The notes below the pieces were generated by a model, which saw only the letters and a list, made by a program, of their open reading frames with translations, was not told the origin of the DNA and did no database searches. Both the position numbers and the translations under genes were made by a program. From NCBI RefSeq assembly GCF_017942085.1, contig NZ_JAGKSP010000027.1, positions 1-43,948 on the forward strand: DNA of 43,948 bases, given 5' to 3'. Within the stretch, counting starts at the first letter, position 1; every line of letters begins with the position of its first letter. This document shows, in pieces, positions 30,633 through 39,299 of this stretch. Origin of the DNA: Paenibacillus lignilyticus (GTDB lineage: Bacteria > Bacillota > Bacilli > Paenibacillales > Paenibacillaceae).

Positions 30633-33137
30633 ATGAGAATTAATCACAACCTTGCGGCACTTAACACTTCCCGCCAATTGGGAGCTAACGGTGTGAACTC
30701 GTCCAAAAACCTGGAGAAGCTTTCGTCCGGCCTACGTATTAACCGTGCCGGCGATGACGCAGCAGGTCTTGCGATCTCCGAGAAAATGCGCGGTCAGATC
30801 CGTGGTCTGGATCAAGCGACTCGCAATGCTCAAGATGGTATTTCCTTGATTCAAACGGCTGAAGGCGCGCTAAGCGAAACACATGCAATCCTTCAACGTA
30901 TGCGTGAATTGGCAACGCAATCTGCCAATGATACGAACTCGGGAACGGACCGTGATGCGATCCAAGAGGAAGTTAACCAACTTTCTTCCGAGATCAACCG
31001 TATCGGTAACACAACGGAGTTCAATACAAGAAAAATCTTAAACGGTGATGTTGCGATTACCGGTGATGGCAGAAAACTGACCGGCGGAGCTACAACTACA
31101 CTGGGAACAGGGATTACGGCAATCACAGTTGATCCTAAATCAACCGCTCCAACAGGCACATTCGATATTAAGGTTACTTCCGACACGGTAGCACAAATCG
31201 AATCAACCATTCTCTCCAATGTAACAGACGCTTCCGTAACAGCCGGCGACACGGTTGATCTCGCAGGCGGCGCATACAAAATCGCGATCACTGCTGAGAG
31301 CACGAAACAACTGGACGGTGCGGCTACGGACTCCGGCGCAATCCTGAACACAACTAGCGGCAACACAGCGATCACGCTTGAGAGCAACTCTTCGTTGAAT
31401 GATGTGAACCACACGCTTACGGTTCAGAAGAACCAAATCTACTCCTCCATCGGAAGCGGATTGGATATTAAATCAGGCACGGCTAATGCTACTGACTCCG
31501 GTACGTATACAATTGAAACATCGAGAACAATCGATGCTACGAAGGTTACGGATAACGGCGCCGGTACCCTTAAATCCGCTGGCGTAATCTCCAACTTCAC
31601 TATGGCTTCCAATGCAACTTCTGCACAAGCAGCACTTATTAACAACGGTACTGCTAATACGTTGACAATCGGCGTAGTTGATGGCGGTGACGCCACTGCA
31701 GATATTACATTTACGTTTAGCGACGGTACTAACACCAGCACAGTTACGATTTCCGGAGCAGCTGGCGATGGCGCAAAAACACTTCAAGTTGCCGGCGTTC
31801 AATTCGATGTCGATGTTGACGCCATTATTGGTGGTTTGAACCTTGCTGATGCTGTTAATGACAACGGTACTTATAACGGTCAAGTAATCGGCCTTGCTTC
31901 CGGCGCTGCGCTTGATCAAGTTAAAGTTACTCAAGGTGCTAACAGCGCAACAGCAACAATCGCCTCCAACACGACCGGTGATCTTACATTTGATCTCGAT
32001 GGCGGCGGTACAGATATTACCCTTACTTCGACAGGCGCTTCCTTCGTGTCGGGCAACACATTGTCCACGACGGTTCAAAGCCAATACACCGTTAGCCTGA
32101 AAGAAACGGTTTCCGGCAACCAAATCGGTACAAGCTCTGTTGTGAATGAGCTTCAACTGGCTAGCTCGCCAAATGCACTGACGAACCTTTCCTTCGGCGG
32201 ATCAGGTGCGCTGATTGACCTCAGCACTACTGCCCTTCAAGGCAAAGCTTCCGGTGCAAGCTATACGGTATCCTTCGATGTTGAAACGGCATCCGGCTAC
32301 ACAGCTGAGCTTCAAAAAGCCGACGGTACTGCAGTTGATGGCGCGAAATACTCCTTGAGCGCTGCAGCAGCTAACAACACGGTTATTGACCTGGGCCGCG
32401 ATGTTAAATTGGAGTATGACGGTGCAGATCTTTCCGGTAACGGAAGCATCTTCTTCGGTGTTAATGCCAATGTTACAGAATATACATTCGAATTGACTAA
32501 CGATGGCGGAACAACAACGTACGACACTCAAAAAGGTAAAGCCGGCGACACCATTGAGTTCGATAACGGCGTTTCACTGACTACGAATGCTGCTACGTTG
32601 ACGAACTCCACAAATACAACATTCAAGCTTGAGGATGATGTCGTGGATAACTCGTTGTCCATGCAAATCGGTTCGAACAGCGGTCAAACATTGGCTGTTG
32701 AAATTGCCGACATGCGTTCCAAAGCTCTGAAAGTAACAGGAACTGCCGCTAACTCGACGATTACAGCTTCTAACGGCAAAGTAGCTGCATTCACGGCTAA
32801 AGCTTCCGTTACAAACGAATCCAGCACGGAGTATTCGCTTGATCTGAGCACAGCTTCCAAAGCTTCCGCAGCGATTTCCGTTCTTGACGATGCGATCAGC
32901 GCTGTATCCACTGCCCGCTCCAAGCTGGGTGCTTACCAAAACAGACTTGAGCATACAATCAACAACCTCGGTACTTCTTCCGAGAACCTGACGGCTGCCG
33001 AATCCCGTATCCGCGATGTAGATATGGCGAAAGAAATGATGGAGTTCACGAAGAACAACATCCTTTCCCAAGCTGCTCAAGCGATGCTGGCACAAGCTAA
33101 CCAACAACCACAAGGCGTACTGCAGTTGCTTCGTTAA
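30633..33137 (+). CDS. hag: Flagellin with very large variable domain
   Basis: This 834-residue flagellin is the filament subunit. The conserved N-terminal D0/D1 part (residues 1-~140) runs from MRINHNLAALNTSRQLG through SSGLRINRAGDDAAGLAIS to NQLSSEINRIGNTTEFN. The conserved C-terminal part (last ~95) runs from LDDAISAVSTARSKLGAYQNRLEH to the end, QAMLAQANQQPQGVLQLLR. The ~600 residues between are Thr/Ser/Ala/Gly/Asp-rich and probably beta-stranded, forming outer D2/D3-type domains; B. subtilis Hag is only about 300 residues. There is almost no Cys, as usual. GGAGG lies 9 bp before the ATG and is likely covered by CsrA. A strong terminator follows 11 bp after the stop. Confidence 0.95.
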   Translation: MRINHNLAALNTSRQLGANGVNSSKNLEKLSSGLRINRAGDDAAGLAISEKMRGQIRGLDQATRNAQDGISLIQTAEGALSETHAILQRMRELATQSANDTNSGTDRDAIQEEVNQLSSEINRIGNTTEFNTRKILNGDVAITGDGRKLTGGATTTLGTGITAITVDPKSTAPTGTFDIKVTSDTVAQIESTILSNVTDASVTAGDTVDLAGGAYKIAITAESTKQLDGAATDSGAILNTTSGNTAITLESNSSLNDVNHTLTVQKNQIYSSIGSGLDIKSGTANATDSGTYTIETSRTIDATKVTDNGAGTLKSAGVISNFTMASNATSAQAALINNGTANTLTIGVVDGGDATADITFTFSDGTNTSTVTISGAAGDGAKTLQVAGVQFDVDVDAIIGGLNLADAVNDNGTYNGQVIGLASGAALDQVKVTQGANSATATIASNTTGDLTFDLDGGGTDITLTSTGASFVSGNTLSTTVQSQYTVSLKETVSGNQIGTSSVVNELQLASSPNALTNLSFGGSGALIDLSTTALQGKASGASYTVSFDVETASGYTAELQKADGTAVDGAKYSLSAAAANNTVIDLGRDVKLEYDGADLSGNGSIFFGVNANVTEYTFELTNDGGTTTYDTQKGKAGDTIEFDNGVSLTTNAATLTNSTNTTFKLEDDVVDNSLSMQIGSNSGQTLAVEIADMRSKALKVTGTAANSTITASNGKVAAFTAKASVTNESSTEYSLDLSTASKASAAISVLDDAISAVSTARSKLGAYQNRLEHTINNLGTSSENLTAAESRIRDVDMAKEMMEFTKNNILSQAAQAMLAQANQQPQGVLQLLR

Positions 33138-33147
33138 TCTTCACTAG

Positions 33148-33192
33148 AAAGAAGGGAACTCTAGCACAGCTAGAGCTCCCTTCTTTCTTTGT
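33148..33192 (+). terminator. Flagellin terminator
   Basis: A near-perfect 18-bp stem (33148-33165 with 33169-33186) around ACA is followed by CTTTGTTTT. Confidence 0.9.
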
Positions 33193-33194
33193 TT

Positions 33195-33258
33195 TAACGG
33201 CCGCTATAACTTTGGTTATACCGCTATTTCCCTAAACTTAAGGCCGCTATAACTTTCG
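33195..33258. repeat. Two copies of a 15-bp core repeat, 43 bp apart
   Basis: GGCCGCTATAACTTT occurs at 33199-33213 and 33242-33256, each after TTAA. The first copy continues GGTTATACCGC, giving an inner dyad ATAAC-TTTG-GTTAT. It looks like a dispersed intergenic repeat of the host genome. Confidence 0.65.
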
Positions 33259-33332
33259 TCAGATCACATTCCGGCCTGCTCGGTTTATGATCATCCTATA
33301 ACCAATTCCATCTACATAAAGGGGCGAGTTTC

Positions 33333-33488
33333 ATGCTGGTCGTCGGAAGAAAACCCGGACAATCCATTGTCATCAATGAAAATATTATTGTTTCTGTTAT
33401 TAAGAGTGATGATGGCTTGTTACGTTTAACCATTGATGCACCCAAAGAAATCCCGATTATTCGCGGAGAGTTGCTTGAACAGCAATAA
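33333..33488 (+). CDS. csrA: CsrA, copy 2
   Basis: This is a 51-residue protein from ATG 33333, preceded by AAAGGGGCG. It begins MLVVGRKPGQ and contains IDAPKEIPIIRGEL, keeping Arg6 and Arg44 but with Val in place of Leu4. It lacks most of the C-terminal tail of copy 1, ending LLEQQ. It lies 195 bp after the flagellin terminator, so it needs its own promoter; no convincing one is visible (TATAAC at about 33296 is a possible -10). The stop is 22 bp from that of the convergent LuxR-type gene without a terminator. It might be specialised for another RNA target or act with copy 1 as a heterodimer; that is speculation. Confidence 0.88.
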   Translation: MLVVGRKPGQSIVINENIIVSVIKSDDGLLRLTIDAPKEIPIIRGELLEQQ

Positions 33489-33510
33489 GTAAGAATGGAA
33501 AGGTTACTGT

Positions 33511-36500
33511 TTAACCCAATAGCTGCAGCTCTCTCGCTTTGGAGATAGCCTGTACTCTCCGATTAACCTGAAGCTTGCCATAAATATTGAAGGCATGAAT
33601 TTTGACCGTGCCTTCTGTAATGGCTAGTCCTGCGGCAATCTCTTTGTTCGATAAACCATCTGCCATGAGACGCAGAACATCCAGCTCGCGAATTGAAAGC
33701 GACTCAATCATCGAGGCTGCCAGTTTCACTTCGACCGCTTTGGTTGCTTCGCCGGCAGGCTCTCGTAATTGCCAGAGCTGCATATAAGCCATCTGCGAGA
33801 ATGCCATTTCCAATACTTCGAAGCGTTCAATCGTAAATACATCTGCAATTAAATTGTTTTCTAGGTACAGGATGCCCTCTCGATGATCCGGATATCGAAT
33901 GGGCATACACAAGATGGATTTCGGTCGTTTCCGATGGATATAGGGATCTGTTGCGAAAATACTTTGGCACGCATCTGCAAGTACGATGGATTCCTTCGCC
34001 CTCATGACATATTGCACCACTGCAGCGGAATAAGAGGCAGCAGGCTCTATGCATCGGTCGGCACAGCGGTTCATATCATTCTCTGTAACGATATCCTGTT
34101 TACCGAGACCGCCTAATAAGATGATGCCCTTCTCGGCACCTGCATTATGAATGGCTAGCCGGAGGAAACCCTCCAGCAATTTCGTTTCTGCCGTGCCTTT
34201 GGCTGCGATTCTGGAAGCCTGTCGAATCGTATCCATATCCATTACCTTATCCAAGCCCTGTGCGAGCTTTCTGTCGGGTTCTGTTTTTCCCATCTCGGCG
34301 ATGTGTTCGCAATCTTCCAGATCCTCTTCTTCAAAGAAAGTGAGCGACTTAAGCACAGGATACCGTTCCTGCATGAAGGTAACCTTACCTCTGGCGCCCC
34401 ATTTGCAATACGCTTTGCACGCATTCCGAAGGTAGGTTTCTGCGGTATGCGGATGATTCAACGAGAGGTGAAATTGGCCAGCCAAATCAAGAGCAATCGC
34501 TTCATCCTGCGAACAACCGGTTACATGCGCTAGTTCAATGGCTTGGTCATACAGCTTTGCAGCCGTTGTATGCTTACCGCTTAATCGAGCTGACTCGGCC
34601 AGCATGATCCAATACTTGCTTAACGTGTTTTCCGGAACGATCCTTGTCCACTTTTTCATCTGAATCAGCAATTGATTTAGACATTTGCGATAGCTTCGTC
34701 TTAAAGCATCGGAAGCATTAGGGTAGAGCGCGGTTAAGGTCAACGCATGGTAGAAGCAGTTCCTTTGATCGAACGACAATGTCTTGCTTCCCTCATATTC
34801 CCTCGTTTCTTCGCCAGCTGCCAATGCCTCTGCATAATAGCCATACAAGTAATACACTTCAAGCTTGCATGTTGCGTTATAAACCATATAGGATTTGTAC
34901 GCATTGTTCATTTCTGTTTCCTGTAAGAGCCGGCTATTATCGAAATACTCGAATTGAATTTTCACATTCGCCGCATCCGTCACGGCTTGCAAAAGGTGTA
35001 CATATTGATTGGTTAAATCAATCACCCTCACGGACATCGCGTCAAGCATTCGATGCGCGGTTTGCTCATATTGTTTGCACATAAGACTCAAACGGCGCAA
35101 ATTGCCGGTATCCGTAATGATCCTCGAGGATATGGCGTAGCCTGCGTAATTCAGATCCCCTACCTCCAAGCTGAATTGGGCCGCATGCTCAAAGTGGCGA
35201 TCCGACAATTGGGGCCGCAGGAATTGTAGAATCATCCCCACCATGAAATGAATTTTCCCTCTTAAGACAACACTGTCCATTTTCTCGGAGTAGCTGAGTG
35301 CAATTTCAACCAGGCGCAAGGAGGCTTTATAGCTTTTCAAGCCGAAGCATAACGTAATCGCATAAGAGCCGAGCGCTATCGCCAGCGCTTCCGAGTTTCT
35401 CTGATCCAATGCCATTCTTACATACTTGGCGAACAGAATAACCGCTAATTGTTCATTGGTAATAAACAGAATCGGCGATGAAGCCATGACGATATCCGCT
35501 AAAGCTTTATGCAAAGGATCCCTGCTCTTCGACAGCTGTTTAATATTGTCCCCTTCCCTAGCCAGACGTAGCTGGGTGAGCGCAATTTCGGAAATAATCG
35601 CCAGCTTCGAGGCTTTGGACGGTACAACTAACCCGAATTCCGCCATTGCCCTTAAGGCAATTTCGGCCGATTTCCCTTCTCGCTTCAAGAAAGCGTACAT
35701 CGTAATCTGGATAATATAGATTTTGGCCCGATCCGCTATATTCACGACATGAACGAGAAGCTGCTCCAGCCTACACTCGGCCTGATCGAAATAACCGCAG
35801 AAATACTGGCACTCTGAGCTCTCAAGCAACAAATTGGAATAGAGGTCAGAATGTGTAGACCAACCCTTGCTCCCAATCAATTGAACACCTATCTCCAACA
35901 GCTCCAACGCCTGCTCATACGCAGCAGAAGCTTTGGCTCTCTTACCCGCTTGTAAATTCAGACTAGCCAACAATTCAATCTCCGATGGTTCCCTTATCAG
36001 CTCGCTGCCCCGATTCAGATGATGCACCATCTCGAAGAGAAGATCATCCATCGCTATCGATTCCAATTGAAAGCAACTAAGCATAAAATGCCCGATCTTC
36101 AAATGAACCTGCTTCTTCTCCTCTTCCAGCATACGTTCATAGGCCGCGCTTCGCAGCTGATCATGCAAGAAAATATAGCGGTCCCCTTCACACCATACGA
36201 AACCTTCACTCAATGCAGCCTGCAATACTTGTTCCGTCTCTTCAACCTCTTGTTCGCATAACATGGATAATCGTTTGATGTCGAAAGCGTTTCCTATACA
36301 GCTTGCTAAATGCAACAACTTACGGGTATCCGGGGGCAGCGCATTGAATCGACTCATGATCAAACTAATGACATCTTCGAACCCTTCCCGTTCTTTAATG
36401 AGCTCGATATCCCAGTCCCAGCAAGCTTGGTCCGCGTTAAAAAACAGCAGCTTGTCCTCATAACCACGATGCAGCATTTGCTTTAAATAAAAGGGATTCC

Positions 36501-37926
36501 CGCCCGTTTTCTGATAAAGCGCTTCCGCTAGCGGCTTCACTCGGCCCGGCTCCGCATGCAGCGCATCCGCAACATAGTCAATTACATTCGAATATCCGAG
36601 GGATTTCAGATTCATGCAGTGAATGGAAGGATCCTTCTTAGGCGCATGCCCGAATAAGATTTCTAAAACCGGATGCCCTTCATGAATTTCATTGTTTCGA
36701 TAAGTGCCAATAATGAGCAAATGTTTATTAGTTGGGTCGTTCAGCAACACGCGAAGTAAATGAAGTGAAGCAGCATCGGCCCATTGCAAGTTATCCAGCC
36801 AGATGACCAGCGGGTGATGTTGATCCGCGAATAGTTGAATAAAGTTGCAAAATAACGTTTGAAAACGAATCGTTGATTCGGCCGGCGGTAAATCTTCGAC
36901 GGGGGGTTGTTCACCAATGATGAGGGCCAGCTCGGAAATCACTTCAATGAGCACGCTTCCGCTTTGGCCTAAGGCAGATAAAATCTTCGTTTTCCATAAA
37001 GTGAACCGTTCTTCACTTTCCGCTATAATTTGCCCAATGAGATCGCGAAAGGCAACAATAAGGGAGGAATAGGGGAGGGAGTGATTGAGCTGATCAAATT
37101 TGCCTGAGATGAAGTGCCCCTTGTTCTGCATAATAGGCGTTTGAATGGCTTTCACTAACGAAGTTTTACCGCTGCCTGCATGGCCGCCAATTAAGAGAAA
37201 CTCCATAGATCCCGCGGAAACGCGCTCATAGGATTGAAGCAGTCCCTGCAGCTCCTCTTCTCTGCCGTATAGCTGAGTCGGCAATTGAAATCGACTTCGT
37301 TCGTCTACTGCTCCTAAAGCGAATGGCGCAATACTGCCATTCTCTCTATACTGATTCGCGCATTTCTGCAGATCATAACGGAGACCGTAGACATTGAAAT
37401 ACCGATCATCTGCGGACTTGGACAATAGCTTCATTACGAGATCGCTCAGCATGCGCGGCACTTCGGACTTCACGGAGTGCGGGGGAATTGGCAGCAGGGC
37501 CATGTGGGCATGAATCCACTCATTCACGGATTTGGCCTTTAACGGCGTTTCTTCGACCAACAGCTCATAGAAGAGAATGCCTAGGGTATACAAGTTGCTG
37601 CGTTCATCAATCTTCCGCTTCATGCGACCCGTTTGCTCCGGTGATATGTAGGCAAATACTCGATTGAGCTCTTCTTGCTCGTTATCATTTCCCTCCTTTT
37701 CGGTCTGATTGCATGGGGGCGAGCCGACAAGCCTTAGTATCGGCCGCTCACCTTGATATTGAATAAATAAATGGTCGGGGCTAAGAGGATCATAAATGAT
37801 CCCATTACGATGATGCTGACTAATCAACTCTACCAATTCCAATGCAAGAGTGAAAAAAGAAAGAAGCGGAATGGGCCCTATTCTCATTAACGTCCGTAAA
37901 GTCGTCTCTTTGTTATCGACATCCAA
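33511..37926 (-). CDS. Giant pseudokinase-AAA-TPR-GAF-LuxR regulator
   Basis: This is a protein of about 1471 residues. The N-terminus (~10-185) resembles a protein kinase C-lobe but lacks a glycine loop; the catalytic HRD is replaced (YDPLSPDHLF) and DFG is absent, while YISPEQTGRMKRKIDERSNLYTLGILFYELL remains. A P-loop ATPase follows (GGHAGSGKT at ~247-255, IWLDNLQWAD as Walker B), then a long helical-repeat region, a GAF-like domain (ILLGGLGKQDI to LYLENNLIADVF) and a C-terminal LuxR helix-turn-helix (LSIRELDVLRLMADGLSNKEIAAGLAITEGTVKIHAFNIYGKL). It resembles the kinase/AAA/GAF multidomain regulators whose output is usually a histidine kinase; here it is DNA binding. TTG 37926 follows GGGGG by 7 bp; the frame is open to a TTG at 37959, so the start is uncertain. 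Confidence 0.82.
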   Translation of the reverse strand: MDVDNKETTLRTLMRIGPIPLLSFFTLALELVELISQHHRNGIIYDPLSPDHLFIQYQGERPILRLVGSPPCNQTEKEGNDNEQEELNRVFAYISPEQTGRMKRKIDERSNLYTLGILFYELLVEETPLKAKSVNEWIHAHMALLPIPPHSVKSEVPRMLSDLVMKLLSKSADDRYFNVYGLRYDLQKCANQYRENGSIAPFALGAVDERSRFQLPTQLYGREEELQGLLQSYERVSAGSMEFLLIGGHAGSGKTSLVKAIQTPIMQNKGHFISGKFDQLNHSLPYSSLIVAFRDLIGQIIAESEERFTLWKTKILSALGQSGSVLIEVISELALIIGEQPPVEDLPPAESTIRFQTLFCNFIQLFADQHHPLVIWLDNLQWADAASLHLLRVLLNDPTNKHLLIIGTYRNNEIHEGHPVLEILFGHAPKKDPSIHCMNLKSLGYSNVIDYVADALHAEPGRVKPLAEALYQKTGGNPFYLKQMLHRGYEDKLLFFNADQACWDWDIELIKEREGFEDVISLIMSRFNALPPDTRKLLHLASCIGNAFDIKRLSMLCEQEVEETEQVLQAALSEGFVWCEGDRYIFLHDQLRSAAYERMLEEEKKQVHLKIGHFMLSCFQLESIAMDDLLFEMVHHLNRGSELIREPSEIELLASLNLQAGKRAKASAAYEQALELLEIGVQLIGSKGWSTHSDLYSNLLLESSECQYFCGYFDQAECRLEQLLVHVVNIADRAKIYIIQITMYAFLKREGKSAEIALRAMAEFGLVVPSKASKLAIISEIALTQLRLAREGDNIKQLSKSRDPLHKALADIVMASSPILFITNEQLAVILFAKYVRMALDQRNSEALAIALGSYAITLCFGLKSYKASLRLVEIALSYSEKMDSVVLRGKIHFMVGMILQFLRPQLSDRHFEHAAQFSLEVGDLNYAGYAISSRIITDTGNLRRLSLMCKQYEQTAHRMLDAMSVRVIDLTNQYVHLLQAVTDAANVKIQFEYFDNSRLLQETEMNNAYKSYMVYNATCKLEVYYLYGYYAEALAAGEETREYEGSKTLSFDQRNCFYHALTLTALYPNASDALRRSYRKCLNQLLIQMKKWTRIVPENTLSKYWIMLAESARLSGKHTTAAKLYDQAIELAHVTGCSQDEAIALDLAGQFHLSLNHPHTAETYLRNACKAYCKWGARGKVTFMQERYPVLKSLTFFEEEDLEDCEHIAEMGKTEPDRKLAQGLDKVMDMDTIRQASRIAAKGTAETKLLEGFLRLAIHNAGAEKGIILLGGLGKQDIVTENDMNRCADRCIEPAASYSAAVVQYVMRAKESIVLADACQSIFATDPYIHRKRPKSILCMPIRYPDHREGILYLENNLIADVFTIERFEVLEMAFSQMAYMQLWQLREPAGEATKAVEVKLAASMIESLSIRELDVLRLMADGLSNKEIAAGLAITEGTVKIHAFNIYGKLQVNRRVQAISKARELQLLG

Positions 37927-37971
37927 CGCTATACCCCCATTCAGTAAGGAATAATCCAAGATGCTAAGCCA

Positions 37972-38000
37972 TAATACCTATTTCTATTAATACCTATTTC
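37972..38000. repeat. Two 13-bp direct repeats upstream of the LuxR-type gene
   Basis: TAATACCTATTTC occurs at 37972-37984 and 37988-38000, 16 bp apart, in the leader of the giant regulator gene. They may be operator half-sites, for example for autoregulation. Confidence 0.6.
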
Positions 38001-38103
38001 GCTAGGACTATAATACTATTCATATAGGTCTTTAATCTGAAATTTACACTTATTTTGTCGAAATAACAATCATTTTCTCCATTTTATTGTCAGTATGCGC
38101 ATA

Positions 38104-38128
38104 AGGCCATCCTCATCAAGGACGGCCT
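38104..38128 (-). terminator. Hairpin after the YheC/D gene
   Basis: AGGCCATCCT (38104-38113) and AGGACGGCCT (38119-38128) pair with one wobble on the minus strand. The T-tract is weak (TTAT), so it is a probable but not ideal terminator. Confidence 0.5.
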
Positions 38129-38140
38129 GCTCGATATCGC

Positions 38141-38905
38141 TCATTTGGTTCTTCCATACTTCCTGCCATAACGGACAACCGTTCGGTAAAACCGCTTGTC
38201 GGCAAGCGACTTTAATGCACTAAAGCCCGGCCTCGTGTTGACCTCCAGAATCCATAACCGACCCTTGCGATCAAGGGCCACATCGAGGCCGAGCTCCTTA
38301 AACCGAGTACTGTGACGATCGAAGCAGCGCGCCGTTTGCATGCCGAGCATCTTCAGCTTCTGCTTATATCGAGTAACTTGAGCGCTGCTGTACCCCGAAC
38401 GACGCAATGTCGGCTCAACCTTAGCAAGCTTGCCGCCTTGATGGTAGTTCGTGACGATTTTGTTCTTCTTGCCAAGCTTGACGAACATGACGGTCGGCAC
38501 CCATTTGCTGCCGTCCTTCTGCACCATCATCCGCAGGTCGAACGGTCTGCCTCGAGCAGCTTTTAAGTAAATGCCTTTCTGGAGAAGGTAGCTCCTGCCG
38601 CGAGCGATTCTAGTTAATTGGCGATAAAGTGAACTTGCAGAAGAGATTGTTGTCGTTCGCGTATCTTTTTTCACCTGATATTTTCGAGCAGATAACCGCA
38701 CAATACGCGCAATGCCGCTTCCGCCCGTCCCGGTTGTTGGTTTGAAATAGACCGTCTTATATCGCCCAATCATCGCATGCAGTGATGAGCGAGTAAAACG
38801 CTTCGTTTCGGGAACGAATCGTCTTAATGTACGGTCTGCCAGCAACCACTTTGTCTTCGTCCATTTGCTTTTAATCGAAATGCTGCTTCCGCCTTTTCTA
38901 GGCAC
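38141..38905 (-). CDS. YheC/YheD-family ATP-grasp protein
   Basis: This is a 254-residue, very basic protein with the ATP-grasp pattern of the YheC/YheD family: VYFKPTTGTGGSGIARIVR (nucleotide-binding lysine and loop), LLQKGIYL, PFDLRMMVQKDG, and LGLDVALDRKGRLWILEVNTRPGFSAL (metal-binding Glu and Asn near the end). B. subtilis YheC and YheD are associated with the endospore coat and are longer; this one is a compact single-domain version. The ligated substrate is unknown. The start is GTG 38905, 8 bp after AAGGAG; an ATG just upstream would run in another frame. It is downstream of nothing on this strand and probably monocistronic. Confidence 0.82.
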   Translation of the reverse strand: MPRKGGSSISIKSKWTKTKWLLADRTLRRFVPETKRFTRSSLHAMIGRYKTVYFKPTTGTGGSGIARIVRLSARKYQVKKDTRTTTISSASSLYRQLTRIARGRSYLLQKGIYLKAARGRPFDLRMMVQKDGSKWVPTVMFVKLGKKNKIVTNYHQGGKLAKVEPTLRRSGYSSAQVTRYKQKLKMLGMQTARCFDRHSTRFKELGLDVALDRKGRLWILEVNTRPGFSALKSLADKRFYRTVVRYGRKYGRTK

Positions 38906-39262
38906 ACCATCATCTCCTTAACATCACTCGGGATAGATTACTACCTATCGTCGAGAAACGTCACGGCGAATACCCCAGTGTTACAATAACAGTACGTGAT
39001 TCCATTTAGGCAATTCCCCACGAAGCCTCATCCACCCTAAACCTATACAGATATGGTAAATTAATAAATACACATAAAGCTCAGTACTAGCCATCGTTTC
39101 CTGACCGTATTCGAACTAATACGACGGAAAGGTATGACCACCATGCCGCTTTTGAAAATCTATCAATCGGCTCCGCGAAAGTAATCGAAGAGAAGCAGAA
39201 ACAACTGGACGAATGGTTGAAAGCGAAAGGCAAGAAGTAAGCGATTGGCGTGCTCGTTGCGG
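38906..39262. other. Intergenic region with a possible gene remnant
   Basis: Apart from the open stretch at 39091-39240 (separate entry) I see nothing definite. The upstream half is AT-rich and should hold the YheC/D promoter; no clear hexamer pair was found. Confidence 0.5.
39091..39240 (+). pseudogene. Possible 3' remnant of a gene
   Basis: A frame opens after TAG at 39088 and closes with TAA at 39238-39240. It encodes about 49 residues ending in a charged helix (KVIEEKQKQLDEW then LKAKGKK) that looks protein-like. No ATG, GTG or TTG start exists in this frame. In the next frame a GGAAAGG site precedes an ATG (39149) for a 16-codon peptide that stops at AAG-TAA. A small gene broken by a frameshift would explain both, but chance is possible. 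I do not recognise the family. Confidence 0.3.
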
Positions 39263-39298
39263 AGAAGAAGCCTGGGATCTTGGTATCCCAGGCTTTTC
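39263..39298. terminator. Terminator of the ECF operon
   Basis: AAGCCTGGGAT (39268-39278) pairs with ATCCCAGGCTT (39285-39295). The hairpin lies 5 bp past the stop of the ECF fusion gene and has T-rich flanks best on the plus side (TTTTCG). Confidence 0.7.
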
Positions 39299-39299
39299 G

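Noticed and set aside
30481..30636. 51-codon frame from GTG overlapping the flagellin ATG
   Set aside because: The upstream AAGGA is only 3 bp away, the composition is unlike a protein, and the region is better explained as a regulatory leader.
31473..32156. 227-residue minus-strand frame
   Set aside because: Shadow of the low-complexity flagellin centre; long antisense frames are expected with this codon use.
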